Of a stretch of DNA of 64,000 nucleotides, positions 23,167 to 34,624 are shown one piece after another. The position numbers and the translations under genes were made by a program. The stretch lies in NCBI GenBank assembly GCA_003988855.1, contig QYAI01000080.1, forward strand, positions 62,001-126,000. Reading direction: 5' to 3'. Source of the DNA: Arachnopeziza araneosa. Lineage: Eukaryota > Ascomycota > Leotiomycetes > Helotiales > Arachnopezizaceae. The notes beneath the pieces were generated by a model. It had not been told where the DNA came from and made no database searches. It saw only the letters and a list, made by a program, of their open reading frames with translations. Numbering within the stretch: position 1 is the first letter of the stretch; each line of letters begins with the position of its first letter.

Positions 23167-23626
23167 ATGACAGTCATCCACATTGGTGAGTTTCCTCATT
23201 ATTTTACCCCACTACAACCCCTCATTAGCTCATTCAAGCTACAGTTCTTTTCAAATTCAAAGCCGCCACAACGGCCGCCCAGAAAGAAGCTCTAGTCACA
23301 AATCTCAAAACATTGAAGCACCTCCCATGTGTCAAAGACCAGCGTCTGATTGTTGGTGGACCCTCCATCTCCTCGCCTTTCACGAGCAGCATGGGGTTTG
23401 AGTATGCGCTTGTGAGTTTTTACGAGAGTCGAGAAAGGTTGGTGGAGTATCAAGAGAGTGAGGAACATGTAAAGTAAGTAGAACGTTGACTTCAAAAATT
23501 AATTAGGTGGCTGATGAGCGAGATAGAATCGTGACTGAGTATCTTTATCCACATAAGGAAGAGGTGGTGAGATTTGATTTTGAGGTCAATGAAGAAGATG
23601 AGGGGATGGTGGGTTGCCAATGTTAA
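23167..23626 (+). CDS. Dabb-domain (stress-responsive dimeric A/B barrel) protein
   Basis: Three exons: 23167-23185, 23239-23468 (donor GTAAAG) and 23507-23626, giving 122 residues. The protein begins MTVIHIATVLFKFKAATTAA, followed by LKTLKHLPCVKDQRLIVGG, GFEYALVSFYESRERLVEYQ and a final EEVVRFDFEV. This is the full Dabb fold, a ferredoxin-like dimer. The family includes stress proteins and small cyclases such as olivetolic acid cyclase. The catalytic role here is unknown. The gene shares its promoter with the Zn2Cys6 TF and ends 46 bp from the converging hydrolase gene. The first exon has only 19 nt. The second donor could be misplaced by a few bases; GTAAGT at 23474 does not keep frame. Confidence 0.85.
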
Positions 23627-23672
23627 ATTCCCCAAGTAGCTAAGCCAATCTTCCATTGAGTTTCTAAATTTA

Positions 23673-24698
23673 TCATCTCCAAAACTCAGACAGAGCATCT
23701 GTAGCTTTCTCATAACATTGATCTCGCTTCACGTTTCCATGCCACCAAGACGGCCATTTATCCCATCCATGTGGCACATCATCGATCATAGTACCCCTCA
23801 CGTTCTTCCCAGCAGTAGCCAGACGCTCTCTAAACACTTCTCCTTCCATCAGCAGAGAATCCCCAGAACAAGTCATCATGACTATATTTGCCGGTAACTC
23901 TTCCTTCAGCATCTGCTCTGGAGCTAGAGCCGGACTGAGTAGCGGGACAGCCATATCTTCCGGATGAGGATACAAATACGCATCATCAAACAATCCAAAG
24001 AACAAACTGTTCAAAAGAGAGGGCATCAAAGGCTTGCTATTCGGATTCGTTGCTGCTCTTGCTGCTCTCGAGCGTGAGTAATCCACAGCGGGGTAAAATG
24101 CCGCCAGAGTCACTAAATTCCCTTTGCTCATCCATTCTTCTCTCTTCCCATCGACTCTCAGCCTCTCCAATTCCTGATGCAAACGGTAAGGAACAGTGAA
24201 ACAAAAGTTGCCACCAGCGGAAAAGCCGGATAGCGCGGTCCGAGAGCTATCGATGCCGAGAGCATCAGCACGAGACCAGATATGCAAAATCGCAGAGACA
24301 CAGTCTTCTATGCCTGTTGGGAATGGATACTTGGGCGCTAGGCGGTAAGAGACAGACGCAACGACGCAGGACGTTTTTTGAATCACAGCCGTAGCCCAGC
24401 GAGCATCATCAGCTGCATCGCCGATGGTGTAACCTCCACCATGAAAGTTGACGAGCAGCGGTAGCTTCTTATTGATGAGATTTTGACTTGAGGATGATCC
24501 AGAGTCAAGTTTGTACCCTGGTGGCGTGTAAAAGAGGACTTCGAAGGAGCCGGGACGATCACCAACTGTTGAGGTAACGCGCTCCTTGAATAATGGACGA
24601 AGAGGGAGTGGAAACGAGAGATAATTATCGCAGTAGCGACCGAGGTTTTGTAGAAAGCGACAGATAAGTGCGCGGTAGTACAGCTTGAGTCGAGACAT
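23673..24698 (-). CDS. alpha/beta hydrolase, hormone-sensitive-lipase (HSL) type esterase
   Basis: Single exon on the minus strand, 341 residues from ATG at 24698 (MSRLKLYYRAL). The longer frame upstream has no ATG. HSL-family motifs: LLVNFHGGGYTIGDAADDAR (oxyanion hole HGGG), SVSYRLAPKYPFPTGIEDC, nucleophile elbow GFSAGGN, an acidic region MTCSGDSLLMEGE, and catalytic His in IDDVPHGWDKWP. These enzymes cleave short-chain esters or lactones and may deacylate xenobiotics or pathway products. No signal peptide is evident, so it is probably intracellular. It converges on the Dabb gene. Its upstream region carries three CACGTG sites. Confidence 0.9.
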   Translation of the reverse strand: MSRLKLYYRALICRFLQNLGRYCDNYLSFPLPLRPLFKERVTSTVGDRPGSFEVLFYTPPGYKLDSGSSSSQNLINKKLPLLVNFHGGGYTIGDAADDARWATAVIQKTSCVVASVSYRLAPKYPFPTGIEDCVSAILHIWSRADALGIDSSRTALSGFSAGGNFCFTVPYRLHQELERLRVDGKREEWMSKGNLVTLAAFYPAVDYSRSRAARAATNPNSKPLMPSLLNSLFFGLFDDAYLYPHPEDMAVPLLSPALAPEQMLKEELPANIVMMTCSGDSLLMEGEVFRERLATAGKNVRGTMIDDVPHGWDKWPSWWHGNVKRDQCYEKATDALSEFWR

Positions 24699-26419
24699 TG
24701 AGTGAGAGTTTAGAAAGGTAATGACGACATTGACTTGTGAAGAAAGCAATTTGATGATAAGAAGAGATGTTAAGATTTCAAAGGAGAATTACGAGCAGAC
24801 CTCCATTCAAGAATTTCAAAACTAATATTTTTAAGTGATGAATGTTGGTAGAGATGGTGGTTGAATTTAAGCTTGCGTAATACTTTAGGCGAAACAGTTC
24901 AGTTCACGAGCTAAACGCTTACGCAATCTAAAAATCATAGACTGGAACAGTTAGCGGACAATTCACCTATTCTATCTATCTCTCTTTCTCTTAACAGAGC
25001 GTTGCTTCCTTTAAGTTACTCTACCTCAATATCAAACAGCCTTCTCCATGTCTCTCCGACATCTTCTTCTGAAACACGTGTCTTTCACGTGCCCGGCCAA
25101 AGCATAAACTTGGAGACAAATAATACACGTATATTTAACAGATCCAATACTAAATCAAGTCTAGTATGAAACTGTCAATTTATGAGCGACAGCTCTGACC
25201 GTATTGTAGTTTTGTACCAAATCGCACAGTTCATCTTGAACCATGTGACTCTTAGAAAGCACGTGATCTTACTCATTATTCACCTCACGCCTTCAAAGCA
25301 GTATGAGTAAACATCAATAGGAGATCTAAAGTAGTATTCCAATTAAATTTTGAGTTAAGCAATATTTTGAATCATATCAATTCCTCAGCGATATCTCCGC
25401 CCAACTGAGAAATTATACCCTCCCACCAAGCCTTTCTTTTATGTCAGCCGAATCTTGAACTTTAATCACTGCCTGTTCCTAGAATGTGGTAAGTATAGTG
25501 GGTTACCAAGGAAGGCCTGTTATACTTGAAACTACGACGAACATTGACCAGCGTAAACACATGTCTGCGTTGACCCTTGATTGGCTCGATGATAGGTCTA
25601 TTTTCCATAATGCTAATAAATTAGCACAAGTTTCAAATAAAAATAACTCAGATGCTTACAGGATCACGAGGTGGTGGCCGTGGTTTCTGAACTTCGTCTC
25701 CCTCATTCTGGTTTTGGATTTGCTCTCCTGCGTAGCCTCCCATTATACAACAGGGTCTTGGCTGTATCGAGGTTGGAAGCCGGTAGAATATAGAATGCTA
25801 TCTCTGTTTTAATTTTGATTTCAAATAAGAGTGTATCAGCCAAATGTATGAGCAGGCGGTTCCAGATTCTTGAAGTTGCGAGTGCCTTGCGAGAATGTAT
25901 CATCAGCCATAAAGACATCAACTTCAATTTCATTTATAGCCCCCATAGCTACCACAAATCCTTGAAAACATATTTCGTAGTGCAATATTTTGCGAGCTGA
26001 TGTTGCGATGAACTTGAATTGCGAGACTTGGTACTCTCGCTTAGGAATAGCCAAACGGCGTTCATCCCCAGGCACCACGTAGCATGTGGCGCTGCGAACC
26101 TTCGCAGCTTTGCGTTTTTGCGCTCTTTCCCTCAGACTCACAAATTCTTTTGCACGAACAGTAGTTCAAATGCCTTCTGCATCACGTACAAGACCGATCA
26201 AGACCGGATTGATGTTTCGCACCAGCATTTTCTCTTCTAAACTGATGCTGATTCTTCCCTATTATTCATTTCCTCGGCTGGAACTTTCGTTTTTGCGACC
26301 TCAGTCTGAGCAAGGTTTCTGAATATCAAAGCATTCTCTATTTCGGCCTAAGGTGTGAATGAATCATCGAACTCGTTTTACCTGTAGACAAAGGGCAAAT
26401 TTTAAGATTCCAAGACGAA
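24699..26419. other. 1.7-kb AT-rich intergenic region
   Basis: Only short unsupported frames. The frame at 25486-25812 ends in a hydrophobic stretch (WWPWFLNFVSLILVLDLL) that could be a decayed membrane-protein piece. CACGTG boxes lie at 25075-25265. Confidence 0.4.
25075..25265. promoter_or_regulatory. three CACGTG E-boxes upstream of the hydrolase gene
   Basis: CACGTG occurs at 25075-25080, 25086-25091 and 25260-25265, 375-570 bp upstream of the hydrolase start. The first two are centred 11 bp apart, about one helical turn. These could bind bHLH or bZIP proteins. Confidence 0.5.
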
Positions 26420-28937
26420 ATGGGCCTCAAAGATATCGAAATTTTGTCATATTCTGGTTACTCGACAGCTGGAGAAGTCGATTTATCTAAAGTCGATTTA
26501 TCTAGAGTACCTAGCCATGTCTCATTTGAGGACGACCATGACCTTACTTTGTCGTTTTCTGCAACCTCGGGAGGCTCGTACTCTGTCTCCTCAAGAGATG
26601 ATTCCAGATCAGTTTCGGTGGCACAATCACTTGCATCTCCTACTTAGGATACAATACTGGACTTTTACAACGATGAAGATAAGAGGCGTAAAGTTGAGAG
26701 GCATCCCTGTCCGCAAATTGGATCTCTTAACAGCTACACACGAATCTCCGATATGCCCCGTCACTCTTCAACTCTTGAAAGAGGGAGAGGAGGGCCGTTC
26801 TCTTGTCCCAAAGCTGGATGCAACTGTGAATTTCGCTACAAAAAGGACTTTATGCGGCACATGAGGGTGTCTGATGCAGCCCACTCGATGCTTGAGCAAT
26901 ATCGAGGCCAAATAAGCGAGCCGACACTGCTTCTTCCAGACTCCATAACAACTTCGAACAGGAAAATTCTTCCGACCCCTTGCCCCAATTCTACAACTGA
27001 AGCCATGGGCCGAAGTCAGCCCAACTCAGATCAAATTATCAGCGTCTTAACCTCCCAAGAAAGTGGGTTTAACAAGAGTAAGCAAACTCTCTCCGATGAG
27101 ACGATACCTAAAATGTCGGAACAAGATCAGATTCCAGAGCTACAAGAAATGGTAGATGAAAATGAGAATATGAGAAATCTCAAAGTGATTGAAGCCAACG
27201 AAAATAGGGGGAAAGAGTACCCTGTTGCTCGAAAACAAGCAACACATTTGGCTGAAGACTTTTTTTCTGACGCAGGATCAATAAGTCTGACGAACGAAGC
27301 GATATGCAATGAGAGCCCCAGTGAAAGTTTTTTGGATGACCTCTTCCAAGAATATAATGGTCAGATTTTTTCGTCTCCTAGCTCTTCTTCAATTTCTCAC
27401 GCGAGCGAGAATACGCGGTCGTCGTCGAACTCTCCGCCAAATTTCTCAGCACTAGCTACTTCCTCAAAGAGTAGCCTTGATGCTTCCAAAAAAGGAGCGA
27501 GAGACGATAATGAGGAGGAGAATAATGAGGAGAATCGAAAACACAAGAAACCCAGGTTTGGTTCAAATCGCCGCCCACACAATACTAAAATTATAGGTCG
27601 GCGGCTTGCCTGTCCTTTCTCCATATTCGACTCAGAAAAGTATTGCAAGAACAGAATCATAAGAACAAGATACAATACTTGTTCAAGTCCAGGCTTCTTA
27701 CAGTGGCATTATCTAAAGTAAGCTTCTCTCTTTCAACACTTGCTGACTCGCCAGCTGCGTAAATCTCCACAAATGCTTACCTTTTAGACAACACTTAGGG
27801 AATTCTCAAAGCGTGGTACATATTAAAATTCGATGTCCTCGATGCTCAACACCTTTTAAAACTGCTACTGCTGTCCTGCAGCATTTAGAGCCTCAGCTCT
27901 TAGAGTGTTCACAGTATCAAGCTCATCCTACCGAAGACGATATTGACAAAGACCTGTGGAATAAGATAGATCAGGAAATTTCGAGACAAGGGTTCGCAAA
28001 ACTTCCAGAGCTAGTTCGCCAGTCAATTGATGATCTGGTCATGAGGAATTTGAACGCCTACGCTCCAGAGAAATCGACTGGCCATCGCCAAGCTGAACTG
28101 AGAAAATGGTACATGGCATGGAGGATTTTATTTCCCGAGACTGATTTCCCACAACATCCTTGTAGGTACTAAGGCTTTTTATGGACTTCAGCGAGTTGAC
28201 GATTTTTAGTCTACGATGATGAATCGTCCATGTCCATGACCAAGGCAGATCGTCTCATGAAAGCTTTCAAACAAACAGTCGAGTCTGGTATCGAAGCAGG
28301 AGAGATCAAAGGGATTGACGATGAGGGCTTAGAAAGGTTGCAGGAGTGTTTACGAGTGGCTATACAAATCTCATCTAGAGCCACCCAGGAACTGCTCAGT
28401 ATTCAATTACCCACTTCATCTTTATCTCTTCAACTACCTCCAGTGCCAAGCTTCGAGACTGTGAAGAATACAGCTCTTCAAAGTAATGGTCAAAACGCCC
28501 TGATTTGCGATTCAGTACCTAACTCCATAGCAAGAGGCAAACATCACCCTAATAGCTCCTCCTATTCGGAATTTTTTTGTGGAAATACAGATATCCTCAT
28601 GGCTCAAAATGCTCAATCAAATCCCTTTAACGCTCAACGTCAGAATAATGTTGATAATCAGATTACCAATTTTGACGTCAATTCTACAGCAGATGATGGT
28701 CACATTGGCATATACAGTCATAATAATGTAGGATGGAATCCTGCGCCAATGGGGTTAGGATGGGATCCTGATTGGGGCAATAAACATCTCTTTGATCCCC
28801 CTGCTAACAACATCCACTCGAATAGCAACGTACTTCTGTTGCATGATCAGGTCGATTGGGCTGCAAAATACTTCGAAAACCGAGGAGCTGTAGGTGAGGA
28901 TACCGGTGATAGGACTGATACAGTGGAGGAAATGTAA
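26420..28937 (+). pseudogene. C2H2-type zinc-finger-containing fungal protein with an in-frame TAG (or an unresolved intron)
   Basis: Three blocks keep one reading: 26420-27717, 27788-28161 and 28210-28937 (about 800 codons). An N-terminal finger-like segment (FSCPKAGCNCEFRYKKDFMR) is followed by a Ser-rich linker and acidic/basic tract (DNEEENNEENRKHKK). The family-defining block RLACPFSIFDSEKYCKNRII follows; after the first intron come KQHLGNSQSVVHIKIRCPRC and FKTATAVLQHLEPQLLECSQ. This domain is widespread in Pezizomycotina and of unknown function, presumed nucleic-acid binding. Codon 76 (26645-26647) is TAG, with the same frame open on both sides for >70 codons. An intron ending at this CTTAG could remove it (GTACCT at 26507 would give 141 nt in phase), but the donor is poor. 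So the gene may be intact, broken or read through. Confidence 0.7.
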
Positions 28938-29195
28938 ATCCTACCTCAGAAAGTCCTAGAGTGATGGCGACTAGAAGTAGAAAACTACAAATACCATAAA
29001 AATGAGCACAATTAGCTTTTCCGCTACTATGAGCAAGATCAACGCAGAGGGGACACCACCTTACCTATAGTAAAAGCTCATCGGCCAAAAATAAATGTAG
29101 AGTCAGTTTAAGCCTCACTTCTTTACGCCTCACAAATTGACCAGCTTCCTTTACCATAGCTCCATGACGGGTGTCACTCAACACTGTGAACAATT

Positions 29196-29726
29196 ATGAC
29201 ATTCGGCTTTTCCGTTGGAGACTTCCTGGCGGCCGCTGGACTAATAAATGATATCATCTCCTCTCTCCAAAACGGCTCAGCCTCATCCTACAGAGAGCTC
29301 GTTCTCGAACTCCATGGTCTTCGACGTGCACTCGATGAGATCGAGCATCTACAATGTCCATCTAGCCAAAAAGTTGCCGTCAACAGCGTGAAAGTTGCGG
29401 CTCTTCTGTGCCAGCATCTGCTCGATGAGTTTGCAGCCAAGCTTAGGAAATATGAGCGCCTTGGAGCACATGAAGAAAGTGAAATGGGAAGAAGAGATAA
29501 GTTAAAGCTTTGGAGAAGAAAAATACAATGGGCTTTCGGTATGGAGGAGGAAGTTGTGAGGCTGCGTGCTTATATCGCCGCCCATGTTGGCAGCTTAAAT
29601 ATGAGACTAATTACACTTGGACTGTGGGTTGCTCAGGTCTTACCCCAGGCCACGATGGCTTATTCACAATCTAGGTCTACTACTTCCTTAGTTGCACCCC
29701 ATGCATGCAGGGGCCATTTTCCGTGA
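29196..29726 (+). pseudogene. N-terminal helical domain of a fungal STAND/ubiquitin-type protein, truncated
   Basis: The start MTFGFSVGDFLAAAGLINDI and the following helices (YRELVLELHGLRRALDEIEH, LKLWRRKIQWAFGMEEEVVR, LRAYIAAHVGSLNMRLITLG) match the conserved N-terminal module found in many fungal proteins before a ubiquitin-like or effector domain. Homologous proteins normally continue for hundreds of residues. Here the frame drifts into unrelated sequence after about residue 143 and stops at 29726, and I find no downstream exon with a recognisable continuation. I therefore treat it as 3'-truncated, although an unseen intron cannot be ruled out. Confidence 0.6.
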
Positions 29727-30952
29727 TATTTGCAATGTCCGAAGTAACACGTCAATCAGCACCCTTTAAATACCCCATTTGGCCAAAAACTTTCAAGAGA
29801 CATTGCATCGTTGAGAAATTGCTGTTTGCGAGGCTGTGACAGAAATGAGATTCCACATTACCAGGCATGGTACGTACTACTTCCCAGACCAAACAGCGCT
29901 TGTATCGAAAATCCTTTCTTAAGTCTCTAGTAGAAACCTATCTGAAAAATCAGCAAAACGCAACATCAGACCAATTCAACTCTGGCTCGTTAGCAAACAG
30001 ATTTCTGTCCAGGGTTATTATCAGATCCACGGATGATTGAAAAATTCATAAGCCTTCTACTCGTCACTGAGGAAGCTGTTCAATTTCTACCAATCTGGAG
30101 ACTTATAGAGCAAAGAATCTGGGATGTAACTATTTTTTAATGATACTTGATGAGGGGTTGCAGAAGAAGGTTCTAAGAAGTCTGAGGTTTTTTGAGGTTC
30201 ATGAGTTGGTGTTTGCTTTCCTAAAGTTTGGAGTAATTTTGATCTACCAGAACTCGTATTCAATGTCTCTCTTATCAAAACATGAGAATATCAAGTCCTT
30301 CTGACATCCGTTAAAATTTAGGCCAGACTGCTCAATGCTATTCCCAATGAAGATATCACAGCAAGATATGACGTCCGAAAATTAAGTTAGAGAAGACGAG
30401 ACAAAGTCGGTAAGGGCTCTCAAAATAAAGATTCAAATACAGTCTAATTTTGCAAAGCTACCTCATTTGCGTGCTCGTGGTTGTTGTCCGATACGCCAGA
30501 CGGATCAATGTACGTACAGCACCCAATTAGATCTACGACCAGGAATCTTAGCCGCGACCTTCATCGGCCCTGGCAGTTTCGGTGCCGTACCTGTACAAAT
30601 GATCGAGTAAGCAAGTGATGCATGTCCCTTCAACGTCCTCGGGGTTTTGCCCGTGACGAGAATAAGCCCGGAGGGCAAAAGGTGGGGATTCAAGCACACG
30701 ATATGCAGAGGGATAGCCGCTCACGGCCCCATATTAGGAAGGTAGATGAAAAAGGGTAATTGGATCAACCAATTTCTTCCCTCGACGAATGGCGTCGTCA
30801 TCTGTAGATTGGCCTCCCGAATCTCGATTAATTATGTTTTCATCATGAACTCGTTTGGCAGCTATACAAAAGCTTTGACGGTCCCATCTCCTGGCGATCA
30901 TCCTTGGCGATTTTTTTGGTTTGTTTTGTTTCGTTTTCTCAACTCCGCCAAG
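29727..30952. other. intergenic, promoter side of the S28 protease
   Basis: No gene supported. Short frames at 30087-30278 and 30505-30699 on the minus strand carry no features. A T-rich run (TTTTTTTGGTTTGTTTTGTTTCG) precedes the protease ATG. Confidence 0.4.
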
Positions 30953-32883
30953 ATGAAGCTATCGCCGAGCCTGGCACTCTCCGCACTCTTGTGCAGTATC
31001 TTTACAGACGTCGCTCTTGCAAAAGCGCCCCGCGGGGCAAGGTTTCCCAATGGTCGCCCTCCAGCAGCCCCACCAGCAGAGGATGCGACTGTTCCATCCA
31101 CAGTTCTGAATGCGACCTTTGAGCAATTAATTGATCATGAAAATCCTTCGTTGGGAACCTTCAGTCAATTTTATTACTACTCTACCCAGTTCTGGAAGGG
31201 ACCAGGAAGTCCAGTTGTAAGTAGCACCAAGATCGGCATTGATTGTGATCTCAGAATACTAATCGACGTGGTTCATAGGTCTTTTTCACCCCTGGAGAGG
31301 TTGAGGTCACTGGTTATTACACGTAAGTAATTCATCTGAGCTGGTAGGTCACTGACGAATATCCTGTCTAGATATGCAACAATAAATAGAACTTCCGGTG
31401 TCATTGCAAAACAAATTGGTGCCGCTGTAATTGTTCTGGAGCACAGATATTGGGGATTTTCATCACCGTATCAGAATTTGACGACGAGAAATCTGCAGTA
31501 TTTGACGTTGAACAATTCAATTGCAGACCTCAACTATTTTGCGTTGAAGGCAAAGCTGCCTTTTGATACGAGTGGAGCGACCAATGCTGACAAGGCACCA
31601 TGGGTACTCGTGGGAGGATCGTACTCGGGAGCATTGACTGCTTGGACCGAGGTGGCGACCAAGCCAAGCGTCATGTGGGCGTACTATGCAAGCTCAGCAG
31701 TCGTGGAGACGATTGGGGATTACTGGTCCTACTTCCTCCCGGAAACCGAGAACATGCCTAAAAACTGCAGCAAAGACATCTCTCTGGTTGTTGAGCATCT
31801 CGACGACATTGGCGAGAATGGTTCCGAGAAAGATAAGGCGGCAGCCAAAAAACTATTTGGGCTTGGTGGCCTGGCTCACTACGATGATTTTATGGGGTAG
31901 GTTGTTGGTTCCGTTACTGTTGAGCCTGAATGCTGACAGAGAAGGGTACTCGTCAATGGACCTTACGAGTGGCAGGGTAATCAATTCTACGAAAATACAG
32001 GTTTCTATGGTTTCTGTGATACCGTTGAAGGTATCTACGGCAATAATTCCAAAGTTCCTGGAGCTGGTGGAGTCGGCCTACAAACGGCACTTGCAGGTTA
32101 CGCATACTATATAAAGAATGTCGTTATCCCGGGGAACTGTCAATCATATGGTACGTCTCGTGACAGCTCTCAGCTCGCTAGCTTTGGGTTGTGACTCCTT
32201 AGCTTGATGATACCTTGAACTCCATAAACCATAATTACTGAGCGAGCTGGCTAATATCCCGCAGGTTACTCTGTGTTCAATAGTTTTCTTAACGTTGAAT
32301 GTTTTGACTCGTACAACGCAACATTGCCCACTTATACCGATATCTCAGTTGGAAATAGCTACAATCGGCAGTGGAACTGGTTTCTGTGCTCAGGATTCGG
32401 ATGGTACGTATTTTTGTCACTGCTGATCTCTCAAAACTAATCTGTGGATCCAGGTGGCAAAATGGAGCTCCCGATGGCCAACAAACAATCGTCTCCCGAT
32501 TCATCAAGAATCCTTACTGGGAGAGGCAGTGCGGTATGTGGTTCCCGTATGAGAACGGCTACACCTACGGTCTCAACGCCACGGCTACGTACAACACGAC
32601 CAACGCGTATACCGGGGGCTGGTTTGGATTTGAAAATTCGACGCGCCTCATTATCGTCTCCGGCACCAATGATCCGTGGAGGAGCAGTCAGGTGGTCTCT
32701 CCACTGAGACCGGGCGGTCCACAGCCATCTACGGTGGCTCAGCCGGTTCTCGATGTCCAGGGTGGATTTCACACCAGTGATCTAGTCACGGCGAACGGAG
32801 TCGTAAACGCTGGCTGTGCAGCTGTTCAGGCACAAGTGGTCTCACAGATCAAGGAGTGGGTGAGTGAGTATCCCGGAAAGTAG
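30953..32883 (+). CDS. secreted serine carboxypeptidase S28 family (Pro-X type)
   Basis: Six exons: 30953-31216, 31279-31322, 31372-31896, 31942-32150, 32265-32403 and 32454-32883, all phases kept, 536 residues. A signal peptide is clear (LALSALLCSIFTDVALA). S28 features follow: FEQLIDHENPSLGTFSQFYY, FFTPGEVEVTGYY, IVLEHRYWGFSSPYQNLTTR, nucleophile VGGSYSGALTAW, Asp in IIVSGTNDPWRSS and His in VQGGFHTSDL. S28 enzymes are acidic secreted prolyl endo/carboxypeptidases (AN-PEP type). Several N-x-S/T sites fit glycosylation. The exon 4 acceptor (ACAGAG at 31941) is unusual but is the only one that keeps frame nearby. The likely role is extracellular protein digestion at low pH. Confidence 0.93.
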
Positions 32884-34624
32884 AAGTGATCTCTGTGGAG
32901 CTCCAGAGAAATAGAAATATAGGGAGAAATAAATCGAACGACATCATTTGTAGATAGATCAAACCTTAAGCAAGCATGGTTCATATCTACTCTTCCATCA
33001 TTATCATATAGTAAAATGTCACCCATCCCTTCCTCTCCCAGAAATCTACTTCAAAATAATACCAACCTGATCAACAGCTCGAAGTCGCCAGAACCAACTA
33101 TTGAATCCAGAAAACGGCGGGTGAAGCGCACCAATAATAGCAATAATCCAGAGAGCTTCTTCAACCTACATCAACGCCACCTTACAACACCACCACCCGA
33201 CCAGGAGGACAGTACGGAAGCCCAACCTATATCTCTCGGATACCGATGAGAGTCCGAAAGCATTGCACGGGAAGAGATACAGTACCCCAAAGAAAAAACC
33301 AGGTAAACAGGTAAAGTAGAAAGCCTCACCGGAAGCTCAAACTTCCAAACCCTAATAATTTAAAACAGTCTTTATCTATTTTAGAGGAGCGGAAGCGAAC
33401 ACCACACAAAACCACCACCACCATGAATCTCTCCCACTCCTCTCCATCTCTCCCACTTCTTTCTCTCCCACTCCTTTCTCTCCCATCTCCCCACATCTCC
33501 CCTCGTCTCCATCTCATCATCATCATTTCTTGACCGACGCGACTGAAGAGGGAGGTCTTGCAGAGTTGAAGAGCCATGTATCAGCAAGGAGCAGGAACAC
33601 GAAAATGAACACGAAAAGGAAAAGGACATGAGAGTACGCAAGAGTTCACATCCTACAGACAGCTGATTCTAGATGATCTCCATTGCTGGCTCACTCGAGT
33701 GATTCGCTGCAGAGCTCACTGATGGTTTAGCACCAGAAAAGATGCTACGGACAGCTTGGAGACGCTTGAACAGTATCTTGGGTGGTGTTTCAATCTGGAA
33801 GCTTGGCTCGTGTTACATTACGTGGTCGGAGCGGGAACTCAATAAAAGTAGAATTCAACACTCATCAGATATAACCAGGCTGTATGGTTTCACTGGGAAG
33901 AATTCATTTGATTCTCGTACTGAAGTTTCTAATCGTGCTCGGGTACGCTTCTGACCTGCCTGATACAATCCTCGCCTTGATAGTCAGCCGCATCTGCACC
34001 ATGCGACTACAAAAGCTTCAAATTGCCCAACAAATATCTTGTGATGGCAGGGACCCAGATCCGTGCATTGAAAAGACTTTGACCCATCTTGGCGTAGTCT
34101 GCAAGACTTGCAGCTCCAACATCCAAGGTTCTAACGTTTCAGTAGCTTCCTTCCGCTGTACACCAGTACAGTTTGGCAGTCAGAGGCTAGCTTGTCCAAA
34201 ATAATCTAGGAGCCGAAGATGGTGTGAGATTCTTTTTGGTGTGGAATGACTGCAGCAGGTAGGTAGATGTGAGTTCTTGACTCCATCGGCACAGATGGAT
34301 TGCGTTATATACCCAATGAAGTTGCTAGGAGAGTGGAGAACATTGGTTGTAATAGAGAAAACAGACCCAAGTATTCATTACAAGCTTGATATCCCACTTG
34401 CTTTGATGATTCTAAAGCTTGCACACGCTAAAGACCAAAGCGCGCAGTGACGAAGAGTAAAGCTGTTTTTTCTCGTCACTGCAAGAATTGATCCTCCTTG
34501 GAACGAAGACGATGCCCCGTCATCTGGTCATTGAATGACGGTACGGACTGCTGGCAGGACACAGAGAAAGATGGGAAGGTGATTGGTCAACTCAGCCGAG
34601 AAGTTCCAGTGACCGTGATTGGAT
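32884..34624. other. intergenic region with low-complexity tract
   Basis: No supported gene. Short frames: 33016-33249 (77 codons, Asn/Ser/Pro-rich) and 33884-34204 (106 codons, hydrophobic start then seven Cys, weakly like a small secreted protein). Neither has a family match I recognise. Confidence 0.4.
33427..33530. repeat. polypyrimidine CTCCCA-rich tract
   Basis: About 100 bp almost purely C/T with imperfect CTCTCCCACTCC units, ending in a CATCAT run. It yields spurious long reverse frames rich in Glu/Arg/Trp. Confidence 0.8.

Noticed and set aside
25486..25812. 108-codon frame ending in a hydrophobic segment
   Set aside because: Start codon not ATG-supported, no family match, AT-rich region; at most a membrane-protein relic.
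33016..33249. 77-codon Asn/Ser/Pro-rich frame after the S28 protease
   Set aside because: Low complexity and no feature separating it from chance.
33381..33641. Reverse frames rich in Glu/Arg/Trp
   Set aside because: They arise from the polypyrimidine low-complexity tract.
33884..34204. 106-codon forward frame with hydrophobic start and seven Cys
   Set aside because: Looks a little like a small secreted protein, but the signal region contains charged residues, there is no homologue I recognise, and there is no promoter evidence.
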